A stretch of 64,000 nt of DNA. Source: Hermodice carunculata (Eukaryota > Annelida > Polychaeta > Eunicida > Amphinomidae). The DNA lies in the NCBI GenBank assembly GCA_964020975.1, contig OZ026628.1, forward strand, positions 60,262,425 to 60,326,424, given 5' to 3'. Below, in pieces: positions 11,874-22,221 of the stretch (its first letter is position 1; each line of letters opens with the position of its first letter). The position numbers and the translations under genes are program-made. Under the pieces are notes generated by a model. The model saw only the letters and a list, made by a program, of their open reading frames with translations, had not been told where the DNA came from and searched no databases.

Positions 11874-12989
11874 ATGGGTATTAGCATACAACAATATAGG
11901 GCAGTAATTGGAGTATTTAACATTGCACATGGTCTACTCAAAATATATATACACCTCCACGACCAAGTAGTCTCCTCGCTCAGCTTCCTTACGCTACTGT
12001 CCATCATATTAGTTCTTGAAGTATATTCTAACTTGCGCCATATCATTACATTCTTGTATGAAGCCCTCTCTTCAGACATACGTCCTAACCCAGGGCCACC
12101 CACGGACAATGTGCAGAAAACCTTCTCTGTTTGTCATGCTAATGTTCGCAGTATAAAAACCGAAGGCAAACTCGACGAAGTCCATATCCTAGCTGAGACG
12201 GAAAACTTTGATGTAGTTACTCTTCCGGAAACTTGGCTTGATAGTAGTTTCCCTGATGAATTATTGTCTTTAGATGGATTCCACCCATCACTTCGTAAAG
12301 ATCGTGCATCTGGTACTGGGAGTGGCGTTGCGGTTTATGTCAGACACCACTTACCTTTTTCCAGGCGTCCCAAACTCGAATCTCACCATAATGAATGTAT
12401 CTGGATTGAAATCACCGTGACAAATGGCAAAGTACTCCTTGGCGTATATTATCGCCCTCCCGGCCAATCTGCAGATGACAGAGACTCATTCATTGATAAC
12501 TTAGCTACCTCTATTTCAACTCCACTTGAACTCAATCCCCATATTCTAATCCTGACTGGCGACTTTAATGATCGATGTAATTCCTGCGACTCCACTCACT
12601 CTGACAGCGAACTTGGCCAGCACCTATTTGATCTCGTTGCACAGAATAACTTGTACCAGTTGATATCAGGACCTACACGCGTTTCTGAATACTCAAAAAG
12701 TTTACTTGACCTTGTGATTACCGACTCCCCTGGCCTTATTCTGAATTCTGGCATACTCTCACCCATCTCCACCTCTGATCATGCTGTAATCTATTGCTCC
12801 TTCTCCATCCTTAGTCGTACAGATCGTCCCTTTAATCTTACTGTATGGGACTACAAGCGTGCCAACTTTGATGACCTAAACGCAGCCCTACAATATGGAC
12901 CTTGGGACACAGGTTTTGTGGTCTCTGACTCTATCGATGACGTTGTATCTTATTGGTCAAACCTCTTCATAGATACCTGTAAAGAATGA
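11874..12989 (+). pseudogene. LINE ORF2 AP-endonuclease with 2A-like motif
   Basis: The 371-codon frame starts with a hydrophobic leader (about 1-66) ending in SSDIRPNPGPP at 12,072-12,101, which resembles the 2A consensus DxExNPGP but has R where E is expected. The endonuclease follows: CHANVRSI, VVTLPETWLD (catalytic Glu), GVYYRPPGQ, ILTGDFND (Asp and Asn), LLDLVITD, and ISTSDHAVIY (Asp-His). All expected catalytic blocks are present, so the domain looks chemically intact. The frame closes at a TGA, after which the same frame reads on as IPSREITIRPKDKPWI, so this is a single nonsense change. In the family the enzyme nicks target DNA to prime reverse transcription. Confidence 0.9.
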
Positions 12990-13436
12990 ATCCCATCTCG
13001 CGAAATAACTATCAGACCTAAAGACAAACCGTGGATCAATAATAAAATCAAGAAACCCATTAGACAGCGCAACCGTGCATGGAAAAGATACAAGCGGTTG
13101 ACGCTTCAACCCCGTCCCTATACCCTTCTGTTAGCTGACAAAATTGAACGCTTCTTCCAATTTTACAAATGTAAACGCAACACAGCTATAAACGCAATAA
13201 AGAAGTCAATCCGTTTGTATTTTGAAAAAAAAAATCGTTCTGAGCTCGATTCAAAAGAAATAAATCCTAAAAAGTGGTGGACCCTCAGTAAATCAATACT
13301 TGGCAACAAGCTCCACCAATCAGTTCCTCCTCTCATTGACAATGGAAAGGTTACATCCAACAACAGTGAAAAGTGCGAAATCTTTAACACCTATTGGCTA
13401 ATCAATGTAAGCTCCCACCCCAAGATAACCCCTTAA
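12990..13436 (+). pseudogene. LINE ORF2 connector between EN and RT
   Basis: It is in the same frame as the endonuclease. KPWINNKIKKPIRQRNRAWK and the basic and aromatic run up to NPKKWWTLSKSILG are typical of the linker joining AP-endonuclease to RT in CR1/L2 elements. The frame is lost just after FNTYWLINV, and the RT fingers resume one frame over at about 13,394. Confidence 0.75.
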
Positions 13437-15398
13437 CCCTTCCCGACTTTGCTTTCAGAACCGACGCCCGCCTGCATATGTTTCAGTTCGAACCTGCACA
13501 GGCTGAAAAAATTCTGCGATCCCTAAAAACTAGTTCAGCTTCTGGGCCTGATAATATAGGAAACATTCTACTGAAAAACACTGCCTCTGGAATCTGCCAT
13601 CCTCTTACAAAAATATTCAGTCACACTCTACAATCCTCCAACTTCCCGCAACCGTGGAAGAAATCTAATGTTTGCCCGGTTCTTTAGGAAAAATAATAAG
13701 CAGTCCAAGGAAAATTACCTTCCCATCTCTCTGTTATGTAACGTCTCAAAGGTCTTTGAACGGCTTATTTACAATGTTCTCTATGAGTACCTCATTACTA
13801 ATAATCTACTCACCCCTATAAATTCTGGCTTTGTAGCAAACGACTCCACCATCAACCAACTCGGATGCATTCTCCAGGATATTTACAATGGACTTGAACT
13901 TGGCAAGGAAGCCCGTATGGTATTTCTTGACATATCTAAGGCTTTTGACCGTGTCTGGCATGAGGGTCTCCTATTCAAATTGAAACAACTTGGCTTCACA
14001 AACCCTGCGGTGGATTTCCTTAATAGTTATTTGTCAAACCGCTTCCAACCCGCGACTCTCTGTGGTCAAACTTCCACGTGGCTCTTAGTGGAAGCTGGCG
14101 TGCCACAAGGCTCCATACTAGGCCCTCTATTGTTCCTCGTTTTTATTAATAACTTTACTGATGACATAGTCTGTGAAATCAAGCTTTTTACTGACGACAC
14201 CAGTGTAATGGAAATGGTACATAATCCTGCCATCTCTGCTGAAAGACTGAATGTGGACCTTCGAAAAATCTACTTCTTGGGAAAACTGTGGCGTGTCACA
14301 TTCAACGCAATTAAATCCATAGCTGTTCTTTTCTCTTCCATAGTTAAGAAACCCATTCATCCACCCCTTATCCTGGAAAATACACCCATACCAGAAGCAA
14401 ATGAACACACACACCTTGGCCTTATAGTTTCTGAAAAGCTCTGCTGGTACTCCCATATCACACGCATCACCAATAAATCCAGTCAAACTTTGGCTCTGTT
14501 GCGGCGTCTTAAATTTAAACTATCTCGCAATGCTTTAACCCGAATATACACTACAATGATACGTCCCATACTGGAATATGGGTGTGTCCTCTTTGACAAT
14601 TGTACGGAAGGTTTATCAGCAGCTCTTGAAACCGTTCAGTACGAAGCAGCCCATATTTGTATGGGTGCCTTGAAACACATGCCCCGTCATTTGCTTCTAA
14701 CTGGACTTGGTTGGCAAAGTCTTTCCACTAGACACAAATATCACAAACTAGTACTCTTTTATAAGATGATCGTTAAAATGACCCCTTATTACCCTTCAGG
14801 CCTTGTACCTCGTAATATCGGACTCACCTCAAATATTAGCCTGCGTAACCGGCTCAAAATTAGACAGGTTAAATTTACAACTAAACGATATCGAGACTCC
14901 TTTCTTCCATCCAGTATTCTCCTTTGGAATAACTTACCACTCGATATTAGAGAGTCTGCATCACTTGAAATCTTCAAATCTAAATTAAAATCGACTTCAT
15001 TATCTGTTGACCCCATACCCTCCTACTTTTCGTATTGTAAGAGCTTTCGCAATATCTGTCACACTCTGTTGCGCCTTGGGTTTTCTCAGCTTAATTCCCA
15101 ACTCCACAATTTAAATATAGTCCAATCATCTGCCTGCTCATGCTCCAACCAAAACGAAGACATGTATCACTTTTTCCTGACCTGCCCTAAATTCCTAGTG
15201 TACAGGCAAGATTTAATGGATACGGTGTGTCACATTCTTGCACCTGGTGTGCATCCAAATCTCTTAGTTCACTTAGCTAGTGACATACTCATACAATACT
15301 TTAAACAGGGCAATTCAGAACTCAGTGATGATGTTAATTACCAAATATTTGAAGCTGTGCAGACTTACATTGTGAAAACAAGACGCTTTGAATTTTGA
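13394..15398 (+). pseudogene. LINE reverse transcriptase and C-terminal domain
   Basis: RT fingers come first (SLKTSSASGPDNIGNILLK), then after a frameshift a 576-codon frame. It has YLPISLLCNVSKVFERLI, MVFLDISKAFDRVWHEGL (first Asp), GVPQGSILGPLLFLVFIN, and the catalytic block KLFTDDTSVM, where LINEs normally have FADD. It continues with HLGLIVSEKLCW, IRPILEYGCVLF, a thumb, and a Cys-His tail (CSCSNQNED, HFFLTCPKF) ending in QTYIVKTRRFEF. The alanine-to-threonine change at the catalytic turn may impair activity, and the frameshifts make the copy inactive regardless. Confidence 0.9.
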
Positions 15399-15640
15399 GC
15401 CACTTCCAGTTTATTATATTGATATTTTAGTTTTTTTTCAGCTGTCAACGCTTCAGATTTATCTTTGATTCAATTGTACCGAAGTAGATACGTCGTACCA
15501 TATGTCAGTTCATAGATTGTATGTCCTGTGTGTATATTGTAAATACTTTGTGCGTCATGTTTGTTGTGGAGAGCCTCCAGACTAGTTCTTTGTAACTATT
15601 TAGGCAATCCATGTGAAATAGATATGTTTAGAAATAAAAT

Positions 15641-15994
15641 GGCAGTAGATACAGACCCACGACTGCATTTTGGTCACCATGGTAAATCTTGACTCAAATT
15701 CTTTACTTTTAACTTAAATATGGTCAAGAAATGTTAGATATACAGATTTTCTGTAATAATATTGGACCGGGTCTGATCCTAGGTTGTATTCATCATACTG
15801 AGACTTAATGTTGGCCTACATGCCAAGAAAACCCTTTTTCTTGTCGTTTAGCCGTAATGGGCAATAAGGATCTCATTAGACCCTACAGATTACTTGAACA
15901 TCATTTCTGTGCATGCATTGTTGGATCTGCATGTTGACTAAAACTGTTGAATGCCTGAATGACCGCCTGGTACTGTAGATAGCTCAGGCTTCCC

Positions 15995-15997
<3 letters not shown>
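15641..15997. other. No gene recognised
   Basis: Unique AT-rich sequence between the end of LINE copy A and a poly-T tract. Confidence 0.5.

Positions 15998-16039
<42 letters not shown>
15998..16039. repeat. Poly-T tract (42 bp)
   Basis: Uninterrupted T run. It may be the A-tail of a minus-strand retrocopy, but no body was recognised next to it. Confidence 0.9.
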
Positions 16040-16040
<1 letters not shown>

Positions 16041-16090
16041 GTTTTGTTTTTGAGCGTTGTCTTCAAGGCTAAGATCTTGTCAACAAGTTA

Positions 16091-16490
16091 TTGTTCGTAC
16101 TTACATTACTCACTATACGCCAGTTTGCTGATCTTCCATCAGATGGCTGCTCAGCTTCAGACGCTTTCAGGTGTCGCTGGAAATATATTCAGCACTTAGC
16201 AATTATGTTCTGGAGCTGCAGGATAAAAGAGTACATTCCTAGTCTAAATGCCAGGTCTAAGTGGAGGGTTGAGTCGTGTAAAATTATAGTCGGAGAGTTG
16301 GTCTTGGCTCACGATTCTGGACTACCCGGTAATCTTTGGCCACTTGCCATTGTACAGCAGATTTCACAAGCGATGACGGTAAAGTTCGCTCCGTCTCAGT
16401 GAAGACGCGTGTAACACAGTCACATCGCCCAATCACCCAGTTTGTACGTCGAGAAGCCGATGTGTTCATCCTTATTCTATGATGCAAATT
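16091..16490 (+). mobile_element. BEL/Pao LTR retrotransposon fragment (end of pol)
   Basis: A short broken fossil. The text RWKYIQHLAIMFW, EYIPSLNAR and KWR, followed by a GELVLAHD and LWPLAIV pattern, is the region C-terminal to the integrase core in BEL/Pao pol. Only this end of pol is present, and no gag, protease or RT part was recognised nearby. No long terminal repeats could be paired. It is probably old. A trio of short direct repeats lies about 100 bp downstream. Confidence 0.6.
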
Positions 16491-16595
16491 GGCGTGTAAT
16501 AGCATACAATCTGTTTTCAGAATTTCCTTACAGGTAACATGCTTATGTTGCCAGGTTAAAATATATAAAAGGTCGTATTACTATACGGGGTTAAT

Positions 16596-16756
16596 ATAAG
16601 TAAATCTTGAGAGGGTCTCAAGTGCTTATTTTTGTGATTCGATCAATACTGTTAAGTAAGTAAATCTTGGGAGGGTCTCAAGTGCTTATTTGTCTTGAAT
16701 TATTTTATTCCTGGTTTGATATAAGTAAATCTTGAGAGGGTCCCAGGTGCTTGTAT
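16596..16756 (+). repeat. Three direct 35-bp repeats with internal stem
   Basis: Copies start at 16,596, 16,657 and 16,722. Each reads TAAGTAAATCTTGAGAGGG followed by TCTCAAGTGCTTATTT, with a few changes. CTTGAGA and TCTCAAG form an internal 7-bp stem around GGG. Confidence 0.9.
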
Positions 16757-17017
16757 TCGCGTGCTATTTAAAGGTAAACTAGTTATATGGCAGGTAATGA
16801 GTCAAACACAAATTTTAATGAAGCAAGATTAAACAATTTCATATTTAAACTGGCAGAGTTGGCCTCTGGATGGTGATTGGGCATCTTCATGGTCCTGTTG
16901 TTTTTTGTTACCGGTTTCGCTCATCAGTGTTCAAGAGCGTACATCTTATATACATACATTCAGGTTATCAATAAATATCCAGAGTGGGGGAAGTGTCAAA
17001 TACAATTGAGTCGAATT

Positions 17018-17020
<3 letters not shown>
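16757..17020. other. No gene recognised
   Basis: Unique sequence up to a poly-T tract. Confidence 0.5.

Positions 17021-17063
<43 letters not shown>
17021..17063. repeat. Poly-T tract (43 bp)
   Basis: Uninterrupted T run. Confidence 0.9.
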
Positions 17064-17064
<1 letters not shown>

Positions 17065-17204
17065 TAAGTTGTCCTTTGTTGTGTGAGGTAGGTTACACCC
17101 CTGTCTGCTGCCTTTCCCCCACTGGCCCGTTGTGGATTTACCCTGTACCAGTCCGACCTCGTTGACTGTGACCCAGCTTTTTCCCGCGCTTTCCAACGCA
17201 TATA

Positions 17205-17440
17205 CAGTTGCGACTGAAAGTAACTTAACCAAAATATGCGCGCACTCGCAAATTGCTCGCACTTTGCTCACACTTTGCTCGGGCTCGCACCCGCGGGTTG
17301 CTCGCAGTTGTTTTCTGATCTACCCGCACCCTTGCTCGCAAGCACCCTCACGCTCACCCGGGAGTTCCATGTGCTCGCGGGTACTGACTAACCCGCGGGC
17401 ACACTGGAAAGACCAGCAGGCCCAGCCTTTTATACGCATA
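17205..17440 (+). repeat. Left member of inverted pair with GCTCG-rich array
   Basis: The 26-bp sequence CAGTTGCGACTGAAAGTAAC plus TTAACC begins right after TA at 17,203-17,204. It is followed by about 200 bp dense in GCTCGC, CCGCGGG and TTGCTCG words. The exact reverse complement of the 26-mer ends at 25,904 and is followed by TA. The pattern resembles the terminal inverted repeat of a TA-targeting (Tc1/mariner/pogo-like) element. Confidence 0.7.
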
Positions 17441-17459
17441 CTATATTTCAGTCTTTAAA

Positions 17460-18457
17460 CTTATTCATTATCTAACTGGAAATGTACCCCCCCCCAGCAC
17501 ATCTCAACAAGTCACCCCCCCCCCTCCTCCCCCCCCCAAAAAAGAATGATAGTGGCTAGTATCCGTCTATAGATACCCACATGTAGATATAGGCTTATTT
17601 GAGTATGTCTTTTTCCGTTAGCCACATAATTATTATTTCTACACATATGTTGGGCCCGAATGTGACTCCCGGGGAAGTAAATGTCACACTCAAGTCGGTT
17701 TTATTTTGCTGTACATTCGAGAGAAGAGTAACTATTGAATGTGAATGGAGTAATTTACATATTAATTGTTGAAAGAAATACACTGCTAAAAATAGCTACA
17801 AGATGCCCCCGGATATTGTGCTCTGTTATCACCAGGTCCATGGGTCTATGAAAAACTGTAAATATTCCATGTACTTGTGAATAAAATCAGACCAGATTGT
17901 TCTAACGTTAGATCTACAAGTTATCGATTCGCACTCAGTAGAGATAAGCTGGGCTAGCTTGGATGTGTCAACGCCTTCAAAATTTGAAGCCAAACCGGGA
18001 AATAAGACTGCAATCGCTACAGATTTTGACCATGTTCTTATACATTTACATTACAATTCAATAGCCGTTTTTACAATATTTTAGCCAAATCAAACAAACA
18101 CTAGCATTTGGCTTAAGGCACCAGTGATTCCTGGCTGGTAAATTCGATAACGAGACAAGCCCCCCCCCCCCCCTCCCAGACGTTGGAATAAAGTTGAAGA
18201 ATGTGGATTTCTGGAATTTTTTGGACCCCATGGTTGCATGTATCCAGTCTCTAATGCTGCATACATGTTCATGTAAATGTGAGTTTTTGTTTTTGCACTG
18301 TTGGCATTCATAAAGACCGATGAATATTTTTTTTCTCCCAGACCTCATTACTATGTACTTAAAATGCAAGTCACTTCAATATGGGCGATCACGACTAACT
18401 ACCATCCCCCCCCCAAAAAAAAAACTTATGCAACCACCCCACCCCCGTCTACCAATT
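17460..18457. other. C-rich tracts, no gene recognised
   Basis: C-rich runs lie at 17,486-17,540 and 18,158-18,176. The rest has no coding or repeat feature I recognise. Confidence 0.5.
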
Positions 18458-18972
18458 AGCCCCAGGCTCCATTGTTATTGGAAGCTGGTCAGTGTGTTCA
18501 GCAGAATTTCATTACCCAGGGGCTGTGGGTACGCATGGAGCATTGGAGGCAGCATCACTTTGGTCCGACAGGTTGCATCTCGGCAATAACCATGAAGCGG
18601 GTATCGAAAAATAGCAGTGCGTATGGCAGTCATGCAGTACTCGAGATAAGGAAATTAGCTCAATTAGACGGCAATCAAGTCGTGTACTGCACTGGACTTA
18701 CTGATTGATTGATTCATACATTCATATTTCTTTATTTAATGCGGGCGGGGGTGGGTGGGTTGTAACCACCAGACATGTTGTATCATCTCAAGTGTCAAGA
18801 AAAATTTATATTAACTGCGCAGAAACAAACTTTGTTTCCATGAACATACCACTTTTCCTTTTTTTTTTTTTTTTTTTTGTTTTGTTTTAGCGTGGAGCGT
18901 CACAGGAGCAACCGATTAACACCACAAGATGGACACTATGTCACGCAAAGGAGCCCAGAATGGGAAGGATTA
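18458..18972 (+). repeat. Duplicated block, copy 1
   Basis: This block is repeated in the same orientation at 19,345-19,803. Shared text includes GTTGCATCTCGGCAATAACC, GTACTCGAGATAAGGAAATT, TGATTGATTGATTCATACAT, the poly-T tract and CACAAGATGGACACTATGTC. Copy 1 has about 45 extra bases near 18,520-18,560 that copy 2 lacks. Confidence 0.95.
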
Positions 18973-19344
18973 ACTACTACCAAAAACAAAAGGAAAAAAA
19001 AAAAAAAAAAAAACCCGCAACATAGTACCTTTTCAGTATCAATGAAGCAAATTTGATTGTCCTGCATCCAAAGTTGTTCAAATTCCAATTGAAGCACTGA
19101 TGGCATGAACCATCACATGCCCAGACGGGTATATAGGTATATATGTTAAATTCATTCACGGCAACTCCTCTCGAAAGTTTAATGTACTTTTTCCACTCAT
19201 GGCAGCTTCGAATTTAGAGTGAAGTCAGGTGACGAGGGAAAGCCCAAATTTGCCATTGTGCAAAACGTATATTTTATATTCATGATTTTTGTAATATTAT
19301 GCTCTCTTTGCATGTTGGCGCGCAAATGGTAACAGAAATTAGCC

Positions 19345-19803
19345 TCAGTCTCCATTGTTATTGGCAGCTGGTCAGTGTGGTCAGCAGAATTTCATTGGTC
19401 CACCAGGTTGCATCTCGGCAATAACCATGAAGCGGGTATAGAAAAATAGCAGTGCGTATGGCAGTCATGAAGTACTCGAGATAAGGAAATTAGCTCAATT
19501 AGACGGCAATCAAGTCGTGTACTGCACTGGACTTACTGATTGATTGATTCATACATTCATATTTCTTTATTTAATGGGGGCGGGGGAGGGGGGTTGTAAC
19601 CACCAGACATGTTGTATCATCTCAATAGGGGTTCTCTCAAGTGTCAATTAACTGCGCAGAAACAAACTTTGTTTACATGAGCAGACCACTTTCCCCCCCC
19701 CCCCTTTTTTTTTTTTTTTTTTGATCGTGGAGTGCCACAGGAGCAATCGGTTAACACAGCAAGATGGACACTATGTCACGCCACGGAGCCCAGAATGGGA
19801 AGG
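19345..19803 (+). repeat. Duplicated block, copy 2
   Basis: This is the direct repeat of 18,458-18,972 with roughly 90% or better identity by eye. It includes a GATTGATTGATT microsatellite, a G-rich tract and a C10/T18 tract. The roughly 370 bp between the copies is unique. Confidence 0.95.
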
Positions 19804-20453
19804 AGATAGAACTTTGAAATTGGCAAAACTTGTTGCATCTGTACTTATTACGTTCCTTTGTTTCCAAGTCCACATTCAAAGTGACATAAAATACACTTGT
19901 TTTGACAAAATCAATACAATCCTAGTGTTTATAAACATATTATTTTTCAACACCTCCTTCACATGGAGATTTTGCGTCACCCGTATAGATTGGGCTTGAC
20001 TTCAAGGAAATGGGTTTTGTTTATTACTTACCTATAATACTTATTCAAATATAAATATTTGGCTCTTGAAAATATTGACTTGCTTTTTTCAATTTCAACA
20101 GGACAAGTTAAAAAAAAGTATATTACTACAGGTACAGTGACATTTTCATTTTCATGTACATGGCAAGGAAGATCGCAACAGTTTACGTTTGTAACGATAT
20201 GCACGATGTCACATAACCGCGGCATAAAATAGATACACAAAGGAGCCAAATTACCTTTTTTCCTTTGTACTTTAATAGCTTTGATCGTCTTCATTATTGA
20301 CCATGGATGGTACATGCATGGCAATTCAGACATTAATTTGATTATTTTTTAAAATTGATCACCACCTGATTGTAAAAGATATACTAGTCGGGAGGTTCTC
20401 CATTAAAAAATTGGACACAGGGCAGTTTTATAAAGGTACATCATTACTTATTG
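19804..20453. other. No gene recognised
   Basis: Unique AT-rich sequence. Confidence 0.5.
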
Positions 20454-20811
20454 CACTGAAACCTCATAATCACGACACTCAGATATCCGACATATTCTGA
20501 CACCGGAAAATGTTCCTGAAGGTTATGGACAAACCAACTGATCAAAAACAATTTCGCGGATGTTTTTAATTTGAGACCCTATCAGACAATTACGCGGAGA
20601 TTACTCGGAAAAAAAACACCCCTAAATTGTAAATTTCCCCGCCGCGAAGTTGCTCTAAATTGACCCCCTTTCTCCCAACTAAACTGGAACGATCATGCGT
20701 ACCCGTAGTATCGCCGAGTTAGGGGGCAGGGCGGCATCGCTGTTGAGCAAGATTGTTGGCGCTCTGCTCATGGAGGTATTACCGTTAATTTAATACGACC
20801 ATGCTCTACTG
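20454..20811. mobile_element. Putative pogo/mariner-type MITE
   Basis: The left edge CACTGAAACCTCATAATCAC and the reverse complement of the right edge CAGTAGAGCATGGTCGTATT both have the look of CAGT-starting pogo-like ends, and the right edge abuts TA. The two ends match each other only loosely, so the call is weak. No transposase is present. Confidence 0.3.
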
Positions 20812-21949
20812 TAACGGGGAAAAAACACTCTGGGGGAGCCACAGTCTATCCACAGAGGCAACAACGATGCAAACTGAAAACAGCAGTTATTTTAAACTAC
20901 ATTGTATATCTCAAGATGTTCGTTTCTTCCTATCTGTTAATAGCAAGGGATAGGCAATTCCACAGTGATGCTCGACCAGAACGAGTCACATTCAAGGTTG
21001 CCTGCCTGCGAAGTCATTCAGCCGGCGAAGTGCCTGCATTACAGTGTGAATGTTAAAGCCCGTCATTAATGTGTCAGGAAGTACAAGCAGGGGTTTGCTT
21101 AGTTTTTCCTTAAAAATTACGCTTTTACTTTTGGGCCATTACTATTGCCAAACATTAGTTAGGGTATTTCTATAGCAGACGGTGACTGAGTTTGCCTCCT
21201 TAGCTGACTCATGCCATTTTTATCTGCTACTGGACCCAGTCACCAGTCCAAGGCGCTTGGTCTTCCAAGCAGGTCGTCTGTGAAGCAGGCTTTCTACCTC
21301 CAGGAAAAATTTATCTGTACTTAAACATCAGCACATAAAAAAGTCTGCTTCTCAGGCAACCAAATAGGCAGTGATTGTACAAACTTGAAAGAGCCGAAAG
21401 TGCCTTATCAAGGTTTCATGCATTTAGCACACCTTGGGCACCGATCCGTGAAGATAAAGCGACAGCATCAACACAGTCTCGGCGCCGACCTGTTTGTACA
21501 TGTAGATAGGAGCGGTGTCCTAATGTAATCAAAGATCTGAAGTGGCAGAATTCCATTTACATGCAAGCAGTGGATCTAGAATGCAATAGGTTTATTCTGG
21601 TTTACCTAAAATTGTATAACCTTAAACTTAACAGACTTGAAATTGACATTAAACAAATTCCTTTCTCCGCTCATCGTTTTCCTTGCATTTTTCAAACTTC
21701 AGTACTTCTTATAACTAGCGTGACAAAGAACTAAACGATGTTGCCTCCCAAATTATATTCTCTCCCCCGGGGTAACACAGAGCTTGATCTGCTTCAAACA
21801 ATGTTTATAACAGTTCAGTACTAAATCGTTGAAACTAGACAGTTTTTATTCTGATCCTTCCAGTTCCAAATTAAGCCTACCCACCCCCGGTGGGGGGTGG
21901 GGGTGTAATCAAATGTAAATTGGATAGGTGGTGATGTAATTTAACTATT
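20812..21949. other. No gene recognised
   Basis: Unique sequence with slightly higher GC around 21,000-21,500. No open frame or repeat is recognised. Confidence 0.5.
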
Positions 21950-22210
21950 TTCTTTCATTTTCTGGTCATTAGTCGACACTATGTCATTATTTTGTTCTCA
22001 AGTTATTTACTGATTGATTATCCAACAATCTGTGTTGATACATTCATTGATGTAACATACGCTTACGTAATTTTGTGATGTCCCTTGCATGTTGTACATA
22101 TTCTGTTTTGTCGCTCCCTGTCTGGAGAACCCATTGTATTAGTCAACTTTTTGTACTGTGGGGCTATCCAGAATGAACAAAAATGTTTAAATCAAACGAA
22201 ATAAAAAAAA
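21950..22210 (+). mobile_element. LINE 3' end, 5'-truncated copy
   Basis: TCTGGAGAACCCATTGTATT, TTTGTACTGTGGGGCTATCC and a terminal AAATGTTTAAA/AAATAAAA run match 24,440-24,590 and, more weakly, the 3' UTR of LINE copy A at 15,565-15,640. No ORF text is retained. Confidence 0.6.
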
Positions 22211-22221
22211 AAAGAGAGAGA

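Larger units (their letters stand above)
9550..15640 (+). mobile_element. Near full-length CR1/L2-type LINE (copy A)
   Basis: It has an ORF1 remnant (9,556-10,116), a long inter-ORF segment, and an ORF2 with AP-endonuclease (11,874-12,989), connector (12,990-13,436) and reverse transcriptase (about 13,394-15,398). A 3' untranslated region of about 240 bp follows. ORF2 is interrupted by an in-frame TGA at 12,987-12,989 and by at least two frameshifts (near 13,400-13,430 and 13,670-13,690). The 3' UTR text (GTGGAGAGCCTCCAGAC, then GGCAATCCATGTGAA) resembles the 3' ends at 22.1 and 24.5 kb. A sister copy at 47.1-49.8 kb shares endonuclease, RT and C-terminal blocks. Confidence 0.85.

Noticed and set aside
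14127-14486. 119-codon minus-strand frame inside the LINE RT
   Set aside because: It is a shadow of the plus-strand reverse transcriptase frame.
16596-16756. Short direct repeats as a CRISPR array
   Set aside because: Only three units with unequal AT-rich spacers in a eukaryotic genome beside a retroelement remnant.
17132-17458. 108-codon frame across the GCTCG-rich array as a protein
   Set aside because: Composition is dictated by the GC-rich repeat words.
18650-18700. A-box-like ATTAGCTCAATTAGACGG as a tRNA or SINE head
   Set aside because: No matching B box at a suitable distance in either duplicated copy.
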